A stretch of DNA of 64,000 nt from Pseudomaricurvus hydrocarbonicus (GTDB lineage Bacteria; Pseudomonadota; Gammaproteobacteria; Pseudomonadales; Cellvibrionaceae), in contig NZ_JAAONZ010000018.1 of the NCBI RefSeq assembly GCF_011602365.1, positions 62,001 through 126,000 on the forward strand, read 5' to 3'. The position numbers and the translations under genes were made by a program. Below the pieces are notes generated by a model, which saw only the letters and a list, made by a program, of their open reading frames with translations, had not been told where the DNA came from and made no database searches. Numbering within the stretch: the stretch's first letter is position 1; the number at the start of each line of letters is the position of its first letter. This document shows, one piece after another, positions 27,001 through 35,071 of the stretch.

Positions 27001-27363
27001 TTAAGCCAGAACCTCGCTCATAACATCCATCAGTACTTTTTCTTCAATCGGCTTGGTCAAATAGGCCTTGGCACCCTGACGCAGGCCCCACACGCGATCC
27101 GTTTCCTGATCCTTGGTGGTGACGATGATCACTGGAATATGCGATGTCTCAGAAGCCTTACTCAACTGTCGAGTGGCCTGAAAGCCATTAAGGCCAGGCA
27201 TCACAATATCCATAAGAACCACATCCGGCGTTTCCTGTTTGGCAATGGACACACCGGCCTCACCCGCTTCTGCGGTAATGACAGAATGACCATTCTTTTC
27301 AAGAATGCTGGTGAGCTTATAAATTTCGGTGGGAGAATCATCAACGATGAGTACTTTAGCCAT
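27001..27363 (-). CDS. pilH: Single-domain response regulator PilH
   Basis: This 120-residue receiver domain has the acidic pair in VLIVDDSPTE, phospho-acceptor Asp in PDVVLMDIVMPGLNG, Thr in VIIVTTKDQ and Lys in AYLTKPIEE. No output domain is attached. In the Pil-Chp system PilH is phosphorylated by ChpA and is linked to pilus retraction. Its place between pilG and pilI sets the name. Confidence 0.93.
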   Translation of the reverse strand: MAKVLIVDDSPTEIYKLTSILEKNGHSVITAEAGEAGVSIAKQETPDVVLMDIVMPGLNGFQATRQLSKASETSHIPVIIVTTKDQETDRVWGLRQGAKAYLTKPIEEKVLMDVMSEVLA

Positions 27364-27474
27364 AAAAACAACCCCCTATGTTGTCATCTATGTCGGCCTA
27401 ACGGCCTGTTATTATGGGTTTTCCCCAACCTGGCTGCGCCCCACAGGGAGTGCAGTTGCGGGTCAGGCAAAACT

Positions 27475-27876
27475 TTAAGATGCTTTTCTGGTTTTTACGT
27501 GAGCTTCAATAGCCCCCAAAAGCTCACTTTTACTGAATGGCTTGGTGAGATACTCATCCGAACCAACGATACGTCCTTTGGCCTTATCGAACAGCCCGTC
27601 TTTACTCGACAGCATAATCACCGGAGTCGATTTGAACTCACTGTTGTTTTTGATCAATGCACAAGTCTGATAACCATCGAGACGAGGCATCATGATATCG
27701 ACAAAAATGATATCGGGACGGGTATCTGCGATTTTGGCCAAGGCATCAAATCCGTCGGTTGCGGTAACCACAGAGCAGCCGGCCTTATTCAAGAGAGTTT
27801 CAGCTGTTCGGCGAATGGTTTTACTGTCATCAATAACCATCACTTTTAAGCTTTCGAGATTCACATCCATACACAC
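27475..27876 (-). CDS. pilG: Single-domain response regulator PilG
   Basis: This 133-residue receiver protein opens the pil-chp cluster. It has VMVIDDSKTIRRTAE, phospho-Asp in PDIIFVDIMMPRLDGYQ, IMLSSKDG and EYLTKPFSKSEL, close to Pseudomonas PilG. PilG is linked to pilus extension and cAMP control. The 727-bp gap upstream separates it from the divergent gshB and must hold its promoter. The ATG at 27876 gives the family length. Confidence 0.94.
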   Translation of the reverse strand: MCMDVNLESLKVMVIDDSKTIRRTAETLLNKAGCSVVTATDGFDALAKIADTRPDIIFVDIMMPRLDGYQTCALIKNNSEFKSTPVIMLSSKDGLFDKAKGRIVGSDEYLTKPFSKSELLGAIEAHVKTRKAS

Positions 27877-28015
27877 TGGCCTTACGTCTTTGTTATTGCC
27901 CAGGCACCCAGGCGCCTCTGCTTTACGTCACTTTTCTGTATAACGAAGTCGGTAGCCAGGTTTACAACCTGGTGAACAACGGCTCATGCAACCAGGCATT
28001 TAACGGCCGACTACT

Positions 28016-28174
28016 GTTGCAACTATTGTTTCAACTACATGTTGTTTCAACTACGCTTCAAATACCTCAAGCAGTCAGGAACTTTAACCGCCCCACTGAC
28101 TGAATTTTAACCACACATTTTCAACTACCCATGCTTCAATTTCACATGCTTCAATTTCACATGCTGTAATTGCG
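28016..28174. repeat. Short imperfect repeats in the pilG-gshB gap
   Basis: GTTGCAACTATT (28016), GTTTCAACTACAT (28028) and GTTTCAACTACGC (28044) form one cluster. Three units of a 15-bp repeat starting CATGCTTCAATTTCA follow at 28130, 28145 and 28160. The first core resembles the 14-bp repeat before ahcY. They occupy much of the 727-bp gap (27877-28603) between divergent genes. Elsewhere in the gap I see only promoter-like sequence near 28365. Confidence 0.65.
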
Positions 28175-28364
28175 CGGGCTGGTAGCTATGCAATTGGCAA
28201 TGGCCAAGTGGATAACAGCGCTACATATAACTTCTTACCCGGATAACCGCAAATAACCGTGCAAAGACTTCTATAAATCGCACTTTTTGGGCTTATACAC
28301 TGGAGTAAGTACGCCAAACCCTGTTGACGTTATATAGAGCTAACTTTTTAACACACTCTTCACC

Positions 28365-28370
28365 TATAAT
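28365..28370 (+). promoter_or_regulatory. Candidate -10 element for gshB
   Basis: A perfect TATAAT lies 234 bp before the gshB start in a strongly AT-rich stretch. No good -35 hexamer is found 16-18 bp upstream, so the promoter is tentative. Confidence 0.35.
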
Positions 28371-28603
28371 CTATAAGCCTCTGAGGAAGAACAAATTTCT
28401 TAAACCTTAGTGCGCAACGTCGACCACCGCCGCCGGTTATTTTATGATCGCCTACAGTCAATCCCGGTCTTGTTTTGTTGGCGAGATTTCACTGGCCCGC
28501 GCATGGACGGATCACCCAAACTAATTCAGCAAGGTTACGGTTGCTTTACCGGCCTGAAGGTCTTACCTTACGGGCTGGATTTGCCCCTCCCGCGAGAATC
28601 TCT

Positions 28604-29554
28604 ATGACTATCAAGCTCGGGGTCGTTATGGACCCCATCGAACACATCACCTACAAAAAAGACACCACGCTGGGTCTGCTTCTGTCTGCCCAGGCGCGCG
28701 GCTGTTCACTCTTTTATATGGAGCAGCACGACCTGTGCCTTGATAACGGCGTGCCTCGTGCAACGGTCAGCCCATTGCGCGTGTTTGCAGACCCGGAGCA
28801 CTGGTTTGAACGGGATGAGTCCAGCATGGTTGACCTCGGTGATCTTGATGTCATCCTGATGCGCAAGGATCCGCCGTTCGACAACGAGTACATTTACACC
28901 ACATACATACTGGAAGCCGCAGAGCGCCTGGGTACGCTCATCGTCAACCGGCCACAAAGTCTGCGCGACTGTAACGAGAAAATATTTGCCACCCAATTCC
29001 CCCAGTGCTGCCCTCCGGTTCTGGTCAGTCGCAACAGCAAACAGTTGCGTCAGTTCCACAGCCAGCACCAGGATGTCATCTTCAAACCCCTCGACGGGAT
29101 GGGCGGCGAAGGTATTTTCCGCTGCAAAGCTGACGACCCCAACCTCGGCGTGATTCTCGAAATGCTGACCCAACATGGCGAGCAGGCCATCATGGCCCAG
29201 CGCTTCATCCCCGAGATTAAAGCCGGTGACAAACGCATTCTGGTGATTGACGGTGAGGCCGTGCCTTATGCCTTGGCAAGAGTGCCTGCCGTTGGTGAAA
29301 CCCGGGGCAATCTCGCCGCCGGTGGCTCCGGGCTGCCACAGCCTTTAACCGAGCGGGATCAGTGGATTGTCGATCAGGTCGCACCCACTCTGAAGCAAAA
29401 AGGATTAATATTCGTAGGCTTGGACGTCATTGGCGATTACCTGACGGAAATCAATGTCACCAGTCCGACCTGCGCCCGCGAACTGGATAATGCCTACAAC
29501 ACGGATATCGGCGGCCGACTGATGAACGCGATTGAGCGCCATCTGAAAAACTAA
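28604..29554 (+). CDS. gshB: Glutathione synthetase
   Basis: GshB adds glycine to gamma-glutamylcysteine using ATP, finishing glutathione. The 316-residue ATP-grasp protein has MDPIEHITYKKDTT at the start, DVILMRKDPPFDNEYI, FKPLDGMGGEGIFR in the ATP site, and EINVTSPTCARELD at the end. From ATG 28604 the length equals the E. coli enzyme. Earlier in-frame starts would add about 40 unrelated residues. As in Pseudomonas, it is divergent from pilG and followed by a TonB-type gene. Confidence 0.97.
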   Translation: MTIKLGVVMDPIEHITYKKDTTLGLLLSAQARGCSLFYMEQHDLCLDNGVPRATVSPLRVFADPEHWFERDESSMVDLGDLDVILMRKDPPFDNEYIYTTYILEAAERLGTLIVNRPQSLRDCNEKIFATQFPQCCPPVLVSRNSKQLRQFHSQHQDVIFKPLDGMGGEGIFRCKADDPNLGVILEMLTQHGEQAIMAQRFIPEIKAGDKRILVIDGEAVPYALARVPAVGETRGNLAAGGSGLPQPLTERDQWIVDQVAPTLKQKGLIFVGLDVIGDYLTEINVTSPTCARELDNAYNTDIGGRLMNAIERHLKN

Positions 29555-29746
29555 CGGCCAGCCAGGGGATACTCTTGCGGTGCCAATTCCGTTGGCCGCT
29601 GTCTCCAGGGGGCTCTTGTGCTGCGCAACTCACGTCGTTAGTGACGCCGTTGGTGAGTGGCCAAGAACGTATCAGCAGCCGGCATCGGCCTGCTGCAAAT
29701 GTAATGACAAGCAATTTTTGCGCATAAAGACTGTAGAGACTCCACC

Positions 29747-30667
29747 TTGGCTGAAGTAACCGCCCCAGAGAACACCCCCCCACTCAACAACCCTGCGGTC
29801 AGTACCGGCGACCGCTTGAGTTTTACCGTGTTCCTGGCCATCGCCCTGCACGCGCTGCTGATCTTAGGCATCACCTTTAACGCCCAGTTTGGCGGCAAGC
29901 CCTCACCCACCCTGGAAATCACCCTGGCAACCCACAGCAGCCTGAAAGCCCCCGAAAAAGCCGACTTTCTGGCCCAATCCAACCAGGAAGCCAGCGGCAC
30001 CGGTGACCGCGCCCAGCAGATGACCACCGACAAACTGGCGCCCATCAGCGATACCCGCATTCAGGACATCAACCCCACGCCCCAGGTTCGGGCCGCCAAC
30101 CCCACCAAACAGGAAGTTCTGCAGCCGGTGGTCACCCAGAACAGCAGTCGCTTTAAGATCGAACAACAGGAGACCACCCCGGAGATCGAAGAACAGCAGA
30201 AGAAAGTCGGCAAAGATCTCCAGGACACCCCCCTGAGTGCCGAAATTGCCAGTCTGCAGGCCAAGCTGGACCGCCAACGCCAAGCCATCGCCAAGCGCCC
30301 CAGAATCCGCCGCATAACCTCAGTCGCCACCCGGGCGTCGATGGATGCCGCCTACCTGAACAAGTGGACCCACAAGGTGGAAGCCGTGGGCAACAGCAAT
30401 TTCCCCGTCGAGGCCATCCATCAGAAGATCTATGGCCAACTGCGCCTGGCGACGATCCTCCGCCCCAACGGTACCATTCACTCCGTCGAAATTTTGCAAT
30501 CTTCCGGGCATTCGGTGCTCGACAATGCCGCCTTGCAAATTGTCCATATGGCAGCACCTTTTCCGCCTTTTCCCAACGAAATGCGCAAAGATGTCGACCA
30601 ACTTGAAATCATTCGCACCTGGCACTTTGAGCTGAGCGGCCTCTCCACCACCTCCAACTACAATTAA
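29747..30667 (+). CDS. TonB-family energy transducer
   Basis: The 306-residue protein is anchored by one N-terminal membrane segment (about 25-45, SFTVFLAIALHALLILGITF). A long, polar, Gln/Thr-rich periplasmic linker with a coiled-coil stretch near 150-190 follows. It ends in a TonB C-terminal domain (about 220-300, GQLRLATILRPNGTIHSVEI). It transmits inner-membrane energy to outer-membrane receptors, in concert with ExbB/ExbD encoded elsewhere. The start appears to be TTG 29747, since no ATG precedes the membrane segment and the ribosome site is weak. In Pseudomonas the gene in this position is tonB3, which affects twitching. It might also serve the TonB-dependent receptor at 42813. Confidence 0.88.
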   Translation: MAEVTAPENTPPLNNPAVSTGDRLSFTVFLAIALHALLILGITFNAQFGGKPSPTLEITLATHSSLKAPEKADFLAQSNQEASGTGDRAQQMTTDKLAPISDTRIQDINPTPQVRAANPTKQEVLQPVVTQNSSRFKIEQQETTPEIEEQQKKVGKDLQDTPLSAEIASLQAKLDRQRQAIAKRPRIRRITSVATRASMDAAYLNKWTHKVEAVGNSNFPVEAIHQKIYGQLRLATILRPNGTIHSVEILQSSGHSVLDNAALQIVHMAAPFPPFPNEMRKDVDQLEIIRTWHFELSGLSTTSNYN

Positions 30668-30846
30668 GCCAAATAAAAAAACCATTTCGGCGCCCAATGT
30701 TTGGCGTCACAGTCCCCAAACCGGCACGGACACCTGAAGTGTCGGTTCTAAAAACCTCAATCCGCAGCACATAAAAATTCAAACAAGACCACAAATAAAC
30801 GGTCAAAGAGCTTGTGTTCCCCCAGACAGGCCCCAATACTAGGAAT

Positions 30847-31437
30847 ATGAAATACGACAAACCTCTCGACAAGAAGCAGCACATCGGCAACCTTCGCGAC
30901 CACTTTCTGATTGCGATGCCCAGCCTCAATGAGTCTATTTTTTCACACACCATCACCTACATCTGTGATCACAGTGAAGATGGCGCCATGGGACTGGTCA
31001 TTAATCAGCCGCTGGGAATTGACCTGAAGGATATCTACCTGCAGCTGGAATGCGGTGACGAACATGCCCATGACGCACAGACCCCCATTCTGGCCGGAGG
31101 CCCAGTGCAGCCCGAGCGCGGCTTCATCCTGCACAGTTCCGATCAGTGCTGGGAATCCAGTCTGGTGATTTCCGACGACATTGTGTTGACCGCTTCCCGG
31201 GATATTATTGAATCCATTGCCCAAAACCGCGGCCCTCAGAAATACCTGGTTACTCTGGGCTACGCGGGTTGGGGCGCCGGCCAACTGGAAGAGGAAATCG
31301 CCGATAACGCCTGGCTCACCATCCCGGCCGACAGCAGCATCATCTTTGACACCCCCATCGAACAGCGCTGGGCCGCTGCCTCGAAAAGTCTGGGGATTGA
31401 TCTGGATTTGATTTCAGGTACGGCGGGACACGCTTAA
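30847..31437 (+). CDS. yqgE: YqgE/AlgH family protein (UPF0301)
   Basis: The 196-residue protein matches YqgE/AlgH: HFLIAMPSLNESIFSHTITYICDH, GAMGLVINQPL, ILAGGPVQPERGFILH, GYAGWGAGQLEEEI, NAWL and a C-terminal AGHA. The biochemical role is unsettled; the family is linked to alginate and stress regulation in some species. ATG 30847 fits family length; a GTG at 30814 would add 11 residues. It sits next to ruvX as in most Gammaproteobacteria. Confidence 0.93.
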   Translation: MKYDKPLDKKQHIGNLRDHFLIAMPSLNESIFSHTITYICDHSEDGAMGLVINQPLGIDLKDIYLQLECGDEHAHDAQTPILAGGPVQPERGFILHSSDQCWESSLVISDDIVLTASRDIIESIAQNRGPQKYLVTLGYAGWGAGQLEEEIADNAWLTIPADSSIIFDTPIEQRWAAASKSLGIDLDLISGTAGHA

Positions 31438-31461
31438 ACGTTTCTGAGTGGCCAGCCCGGC

Positions 31462-31482
31462 GAGTAGCGAGTAGCGAGTAGC
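31462..31482. repeat. Three tandem GAGTAGC heptamers
   Basis: Three perfect copies of GAGTAGC lie between yqgE and ruvX. The same heptamer occurs twice at about 31-44, once at about 85, and in variant form at 32025-32045. Confidence 0.9.
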
Positions 31483-31597
31483 CAAGTGTAGATTTCAGGT
31501 ACGCTGTTCACCACCGCCTATCCTCTTAGCTACTCGGGCAAGCCCTTCTGAAAGATCTCCCCCACCAACCACCCGACAGCTAACATTAAGACGTCCT

Positions 31598-32014
31598 ATG
31601 CCCCAATCCTTGCTCGCTTTTGACTATGGTACCCAGAATATTGGCGTGGCCAGCGGTCAGTCTTTGACCCAATCCTGCTCTGAACTGCCCGCTCTTAAGG
31701 CCCGCGACGGCATCCCCAACTGGGATGACGTGGGCAAGCTGCTGCAGGAGTGGCAACCCGATCTGGTGCTGGTGGGACTGCCACTGAATATGGACGACAG
31801 CGAAAGCGAGCTGAGCACCCGGGCGCGCAAGTTCGGCAATCGCCTCCACGGGCGCTTTGGGGTTCAGGTGCAGATGGTGGATGAACGCCTGAGTACCTTT
31901 GCCGCCAAGGAAGAAGCCGCAGAGCGGGGACACAAGGGCAATTACGGGCAGGCGCCGATTGACTCCATTGCCGCGCGCCTGATCCTGGAGAGCTGGTTTA
32001 ACCAGCATGGCTAA
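31598..32014 (+). CDS. ruvX: YqgF/RuvX, pre-16S rRNA nuclease and Holliday-junction resolvase-like protein
   Basis: This 138-residue RNase H-fold protein has FDYGTQNIGVASGQ at the N-terminus with the first catalytic Asp, LVLVGLPLNMDDSES, VDERLSTFAAKEEA and the late IDSIAARLILESW with the last catalytic Asp. In E. coli it trims the 5' end of 16S rRNA precursors. It follows yqgE, the standard arrangement. The usual pyrR/pyrB partners of Pseudomonas are not downstream; nhaA faces it instead. Confidence 0.95.
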   Translation: MPQSLLAFDYGTQNIGVASGQSLTQSCSELPALKARDGIPNWDDVGKLLQEWQPDLVLVGLPLNMDDSESELSTRARKFGNRLHGRFGVQVQMVDERLSTFAAKEEAAERGHKGNYGQAPIDSIAARLILESWFNQHG

Positions 32015-32024
32015 AAAAACAGTG

Positions 32025-32105
32025 GCGAGTAGCTAGTAGCTAGGAAAAGACTACAACACAGTCGCGAGTGGCGAGCGGCGAGGAAAAGACTAGAAACTAG
32101 AAACT
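32025..32105. repeat. Heptamer-based repeats between ruvX and nhaA
   Basis: Two blocks of 7-mers: GCGAGTA, GCTAGTA, GCTAGGA, AAAGACT at 32025-32052, and GCGAGTG, GCGAGCG, GCGAGGA, AAAGACT, AGAAACT, AGAAACT at 32064-32105. The blocks are diverged copies of one 28-bp unit. They fill the space between two convergent genes. Confidence 0.8.
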
Positions 32106-32113
32106 AACAGATT

Positions 32114-33478
32114 TTAGTCGGCTTGGCGGTGAGCCAACAGAAACAAGCCGCTGCCCAGCAGTCCCGCCAGCAGGGAGCCAGCCAGAATGCCGAGCTTGGC
32201 CTCCACCAGTACTTGCGGGTGCTCGAGAAACGCCAGGTTGCCGATGAACAGTGACATGGTAAACCCCATACCCGCCAGCAGCCCCAACGCCACCACCTGC
32301 AGGAATCGCATGTCCTTGGGCAGAGCCCCCCAGCCGAATTTCAGTGCCACCCAGGTAAACGAGGCAATTCCCAGGGTTTTGCCCACCACCAGACTGAGCA
32401 TCGTCACCCACGTGACCGGCGACAGGGTCTCGGCAGAGAGGGTGTTCGGCAGGCTGACGCCGGCGTTTAAAAACGCAAACAAGGGCACAATGGCATAGCT
32501 CACCGGCCTATCCAGCACACTGCCCCAGTGCTGCAACGGGGTCGTGGTCTGCTCCGCGACCTGATGCACTTCTTCCAGCAGGTCGTGTTGGCGATGTTCC
32601 TCGAGAATGGATTTATCCGGATGGTCCAGCTGCTGAAAGCGCCGCAACAGCATCGTCATACGACGGGTGAACCAGCCGGTTTCGGCGTAGGGTCGTGCGG
32701 GCACGGTAATGGCCGCCAGTATACCGGCGGTGGTGGCGTGCACCCCGGATTGATGCACACACCACCACAGCACCAGTCCGCCCACGGCGTAAAAAATGGG
32801 CCTGCGCATGCCCAACAGATTGAACAGGCACAGCAAACCCACGACCCCGGCGGCGCGGGCCAGGTAGAGCCAGCTGATGTCCTCCGTGTAAAACACGCTG
32901 ATCACCAACACCGCCCCGATATCATCCACAATCGCCAGGGCCGACAGCATGACCGCAGCAGAGCGCGGAGCGCGTGCGCCCAATAATGCCAGAGCCCCCA
33001 GGGCAAAGGCGGTATCGGTCGCCATGGGAATGCCCCAGCCCATCAACGCCACGGCGTCCTGCCGTAAACACAGCGCATAAATCAGGGCGGGGAGGACCAT
33101 ACCGCCAGCGGCCATAAACAACACCAACAGCGATTGCCGCACCTGCCGCAGATACCCTGCCAGCAACTCACGCTTAATTTCCAGCCCGAGGATAAAGAAA
33201 AAAATCACCATCAGGCCATCGTTGACCCAGTGGTGCAGCGAGTACTTCACCTGCCAGTCACCCAACCCAACGCTTAACGGCAAATGGCCAATGCTCTCGT
33301 AGAACCGCTGATAATCCGAGTTCGCCATCACCATGGCCAGCAACGCGGCCAACAGCAGCAGTACACCGGTACTGGCCTGGCTGCGAAAAAACACCCCAAA
33401 CGGGCTCAACAGCTTGTCCAACCCCTTTTCCAATGGGGCATGCTCTCTCTTGCTGGAAGGAATCTTATCGGTGTTCAT
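32114..33478 (-). CDS. nhaA: Na+/H+ antiporter NhaA
   Basis: NhaA exports sodium in exchange for protons across the inner membrane. The 454-residue protein has about 12 hydrophobic segments. Family motifs are present: LHHWVNDGLMVIFFFILGLEIKREL, GWGIPMATDTAFALGAL, and ALAIVDDIGAVLVISVFYT, with the paired Asp residues of the ion site. The central loop (about 240-290) is longer and more charged than in E. coli NhaA. ATG 33478 has GGGAGA just upstream; earlier in-frame codons add non-homologous residues. It fits a marine lifestyle. Confidence 0.95.
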   Translation of the reverse strand: MNTDKIPSSKREHAPLEKGLDKLLSPFGVFFRSQASTGVLLLLAALLAMVMANSDYQRFYESIGHLPLSVGLGDWQVKYSLHHWVNDGLMVIFFFILGLEIKRELLAGYLRQVRQSLLVLFMAAGGMVLPALIYALCLRQDAVALMGWGIPMATDTAFALGALALLGARAPRSAAVMLSALAIVDDIGAVLVISVFYTEDISWLYLARAAGVVGLLCLFNLLGMRRPIFYAVGGLVLWWCVHQSGVHATTAGILAAITVPARPYAETGWFTRRMTMLLRRFQQLDHPDKSILEEHRQHDLLEEVHQVAEQTTTPLQHWGSVLDRPVSYAIVPLFAFLNAGVSLPNTLSAETLSPVTWVTMLSLVVGKTLGIASFTWVALKFGWGALPKDMRFLQVVALGLLAGMGFTMSLFIGNLAFLEHPQVLVEAKLGILAGSLLAGLLGSGLFLLAHRQAD

Positions 33479-33687
33479 GCTCTCCCGTTTAAGTAATGTC
33501 CACCTCAGCGGCGGTGGTGATGATCGAATGCCCCGTGTGTTCCAGGTCGCGCCCTTCTTCAAGCTTAGCCCGCCCGCGGCAAACTGCATTCGTTCGCCCC
33601 GCTACCGCGGCCAGAGACACCCTTCAGACAGGTAGCGGCCATGTCATCCAGACCTGCAGCCGGTTACTGGAACGGCGCTGACTGTGA

Positions 33688-33707
33688 TGGTACAGAGGTT
33701 TGTACCA
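33688..33707. promoter_or_regulatory. Inverted repeat in the nhaA-LacI divergent gap
   Basis: TGGTAC (33688-33693) and GTACCA (33702-33707) flank an 8-base spacer, about 90 bp before the LacI-family gene. It may be an operator. The rest of the 315-bp gap (33479-33793) shows nothing I recognise, including no copy of the maltodextrin-locus operator. Confidence 0.3.
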
Positions 33708-33793
33708 CAGGCCCAGAAAGCAGATTACCTGCCCTCTGCGATGAGGTAAGATCAACACACAATAACAACGTTTGGCGACAATATTGCGCGACT

Positions 33794-35020
33794 ATGAAGC
33801 AGAATAAACCTTCAACGCTGGACACCGCTGGCAAAGTGGACACTCCGTTCAAACCGGACGACGCTGGCCCGATGGCCAAAGCCACCTCGCCGGACGCTAA
33901 CGCCCAGTCAAACGAGCCCGCCCTGCCAATCGAGCCCACTTTGCCAAACGAGCCCACTTTGCCCGAGAAACCGGCCAGGCCTGACCGGCCCACCTCTTTC
34001 GATATTGCCTATCGTGCCGGGGTTTCTCAGTCCACGGTTTCGCGGGCTTTACGCGACAGCCCTCTGGTCAATAAAGCTACCCGCGACCGGGTGCAGGCCA
34101 TTGCCAAAGAGCTGAACTACAAGGTCGATAAGGTCGCCAGCAACCTGCGCAGTCAGTCGACTCGCACCATCGCCCTGTTGTTGTGTGAAGACCCCACCAG
34201 CGATGACTCCATGATCAACCCGTTTTTTATGTCGATGCTGAGCAGCATCACCCGGGCAACGGCACGTCAGGGCTACGACCTGCTGGTTTCCTTTCAACAG
34301 CTGAGCGAGGATTGGCACGCCGATTACGAGGACACACACCGCGCCGACGGCATTATTTTGCTGGGTTATGGCGATTACGTCAGTGCGCGGCCAAAACTGG
34401 AAAAACTGAAACAGGCTCAGGCCCGCTTTATGCTGTGGGGCCCGCTGATCAAGGATCTGCCGGGGCACTCCATCGGCTGCGACAACCACCTTGGGGGGTA
34501 TGTGGCCGGTACCCATTTACTGGATTCAGGCCGACAACAACTGGCCTTTTTAGGGGATGCGTCACAGCACTGTCCGGAATTTCGCCAACGCTACCTGGGC
34601 TACACCGACGCCATCACCCAGCGCCAGCTCACCTTCAACCCGCGCCTGCAGTATGACGCCGAGAATACGGAAATGTCGGGGTTTGATGCCTGCCTGCAAC
34701 TGATTGACAGCGGCGAGCCGTTTGACGCCCTGATGGCCGCCAGCGACCTGATCGCCATTGGCGCCATCAAGGCCATGCAGCAGCGCGGTTTGCGGGTTCC
34801 CGAGGACGTGGCGGTGGTGGGCTTTGATGGCATTCCTTCCAGTGCCTACGTCAATCCACCGCTGACCACGGTGATGCAGGACACACAGGCCGCCGGAGAT
34901 TTGCTGGTCGACAACCTCTTCAAGCAGTTCCACGGCGAACCCCTGACCACCACCTTGCTGGAACCAAAACTGGTGGTGCGGGAATCCTCGGGCGGCACGC
35001 CAGACAGTTCACCCCAGTAG
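33794..35020 (+). CDS. LacI-family transcriptional regulator, probable maltodextrin repressor
   Basis: From ATG 33794 the protein has 408 residues. The LacI helix-turn-helix lies at about 68-115 (SFDIAYRAGVSQSTVSRALRDSP) with the hinge helix KVASNLRS. A periplasmic-binding-protein-like sensor domain follows to the end, including GYVAGTHLLDSGRQQLAFLGD and VAVVGFDGIPSSAYVNPPLTTV. The first 66 residues are an unusual Pro/Glu/Asn-rich extension holding three 6-residue repeats. It lies beside the starch genes and is convergent with the first amylase gene, so it probably controls them through the 15-bp sites at 38595, 45716 and 45828. The ligand is inferred, not seen. Confidence 0.88.
   Translation: MKQNKPSTLDTAGKVDTPFKPDDAGPMAKATSPDANAQSNEPALPIEPTLPNEPTLPEKPARPDRPTSFDIAYRAGVSQSTVSRALRDSPLVNKATRDRVQAIAKELNYKVDKVASNLRSQSTRTIALLLCEDPTSDDSMINPFFMSMLSSITRATARQGYDLLVSFQQLSEDWHADYEDTHRADGIILLGYGDYVSARPKLEKLKQAQARFMLWGPLIKDLPGHSIGCDNHLGGYVAGTHLLDSGRQQLAFLGDASQHCPEFRQRYLGYTDAITQRQLTFNPRLQYDAENTEMSGFDACLQLIDSGEPFDALMAASDLIAIGAIKAMQQRGLRVPEDVAVVGFDGIPSSAYVNPPLTTVMQDTQAAGDLLVDNLFKQFHGEPLTTTLLEPKLVVRESSGGTPDSSPQ
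33911..33964 (+). repeat. 18-bp tandem repeat in the LacI-type gene
   Basis: Three 18-bp units (33911-33928, 33929-33946, 33947-33964) encode NEPALP, IEPTLP and NEPTLP in the N-terminal extension before the DNA-binding domain. Confidence 0.85.
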
Positions 35021-35071
35021 CGCCGGCCAGCCCCGGAACACCCCGGAGCCTGATGGCGCTAACGGCGAACG

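Noticed and set aside
28016-28174. CRISPR array in the pilG-gshB gap
   Set aside because: Repeat units are 12-16 bp, imperfect and without unique spacers of constant length.
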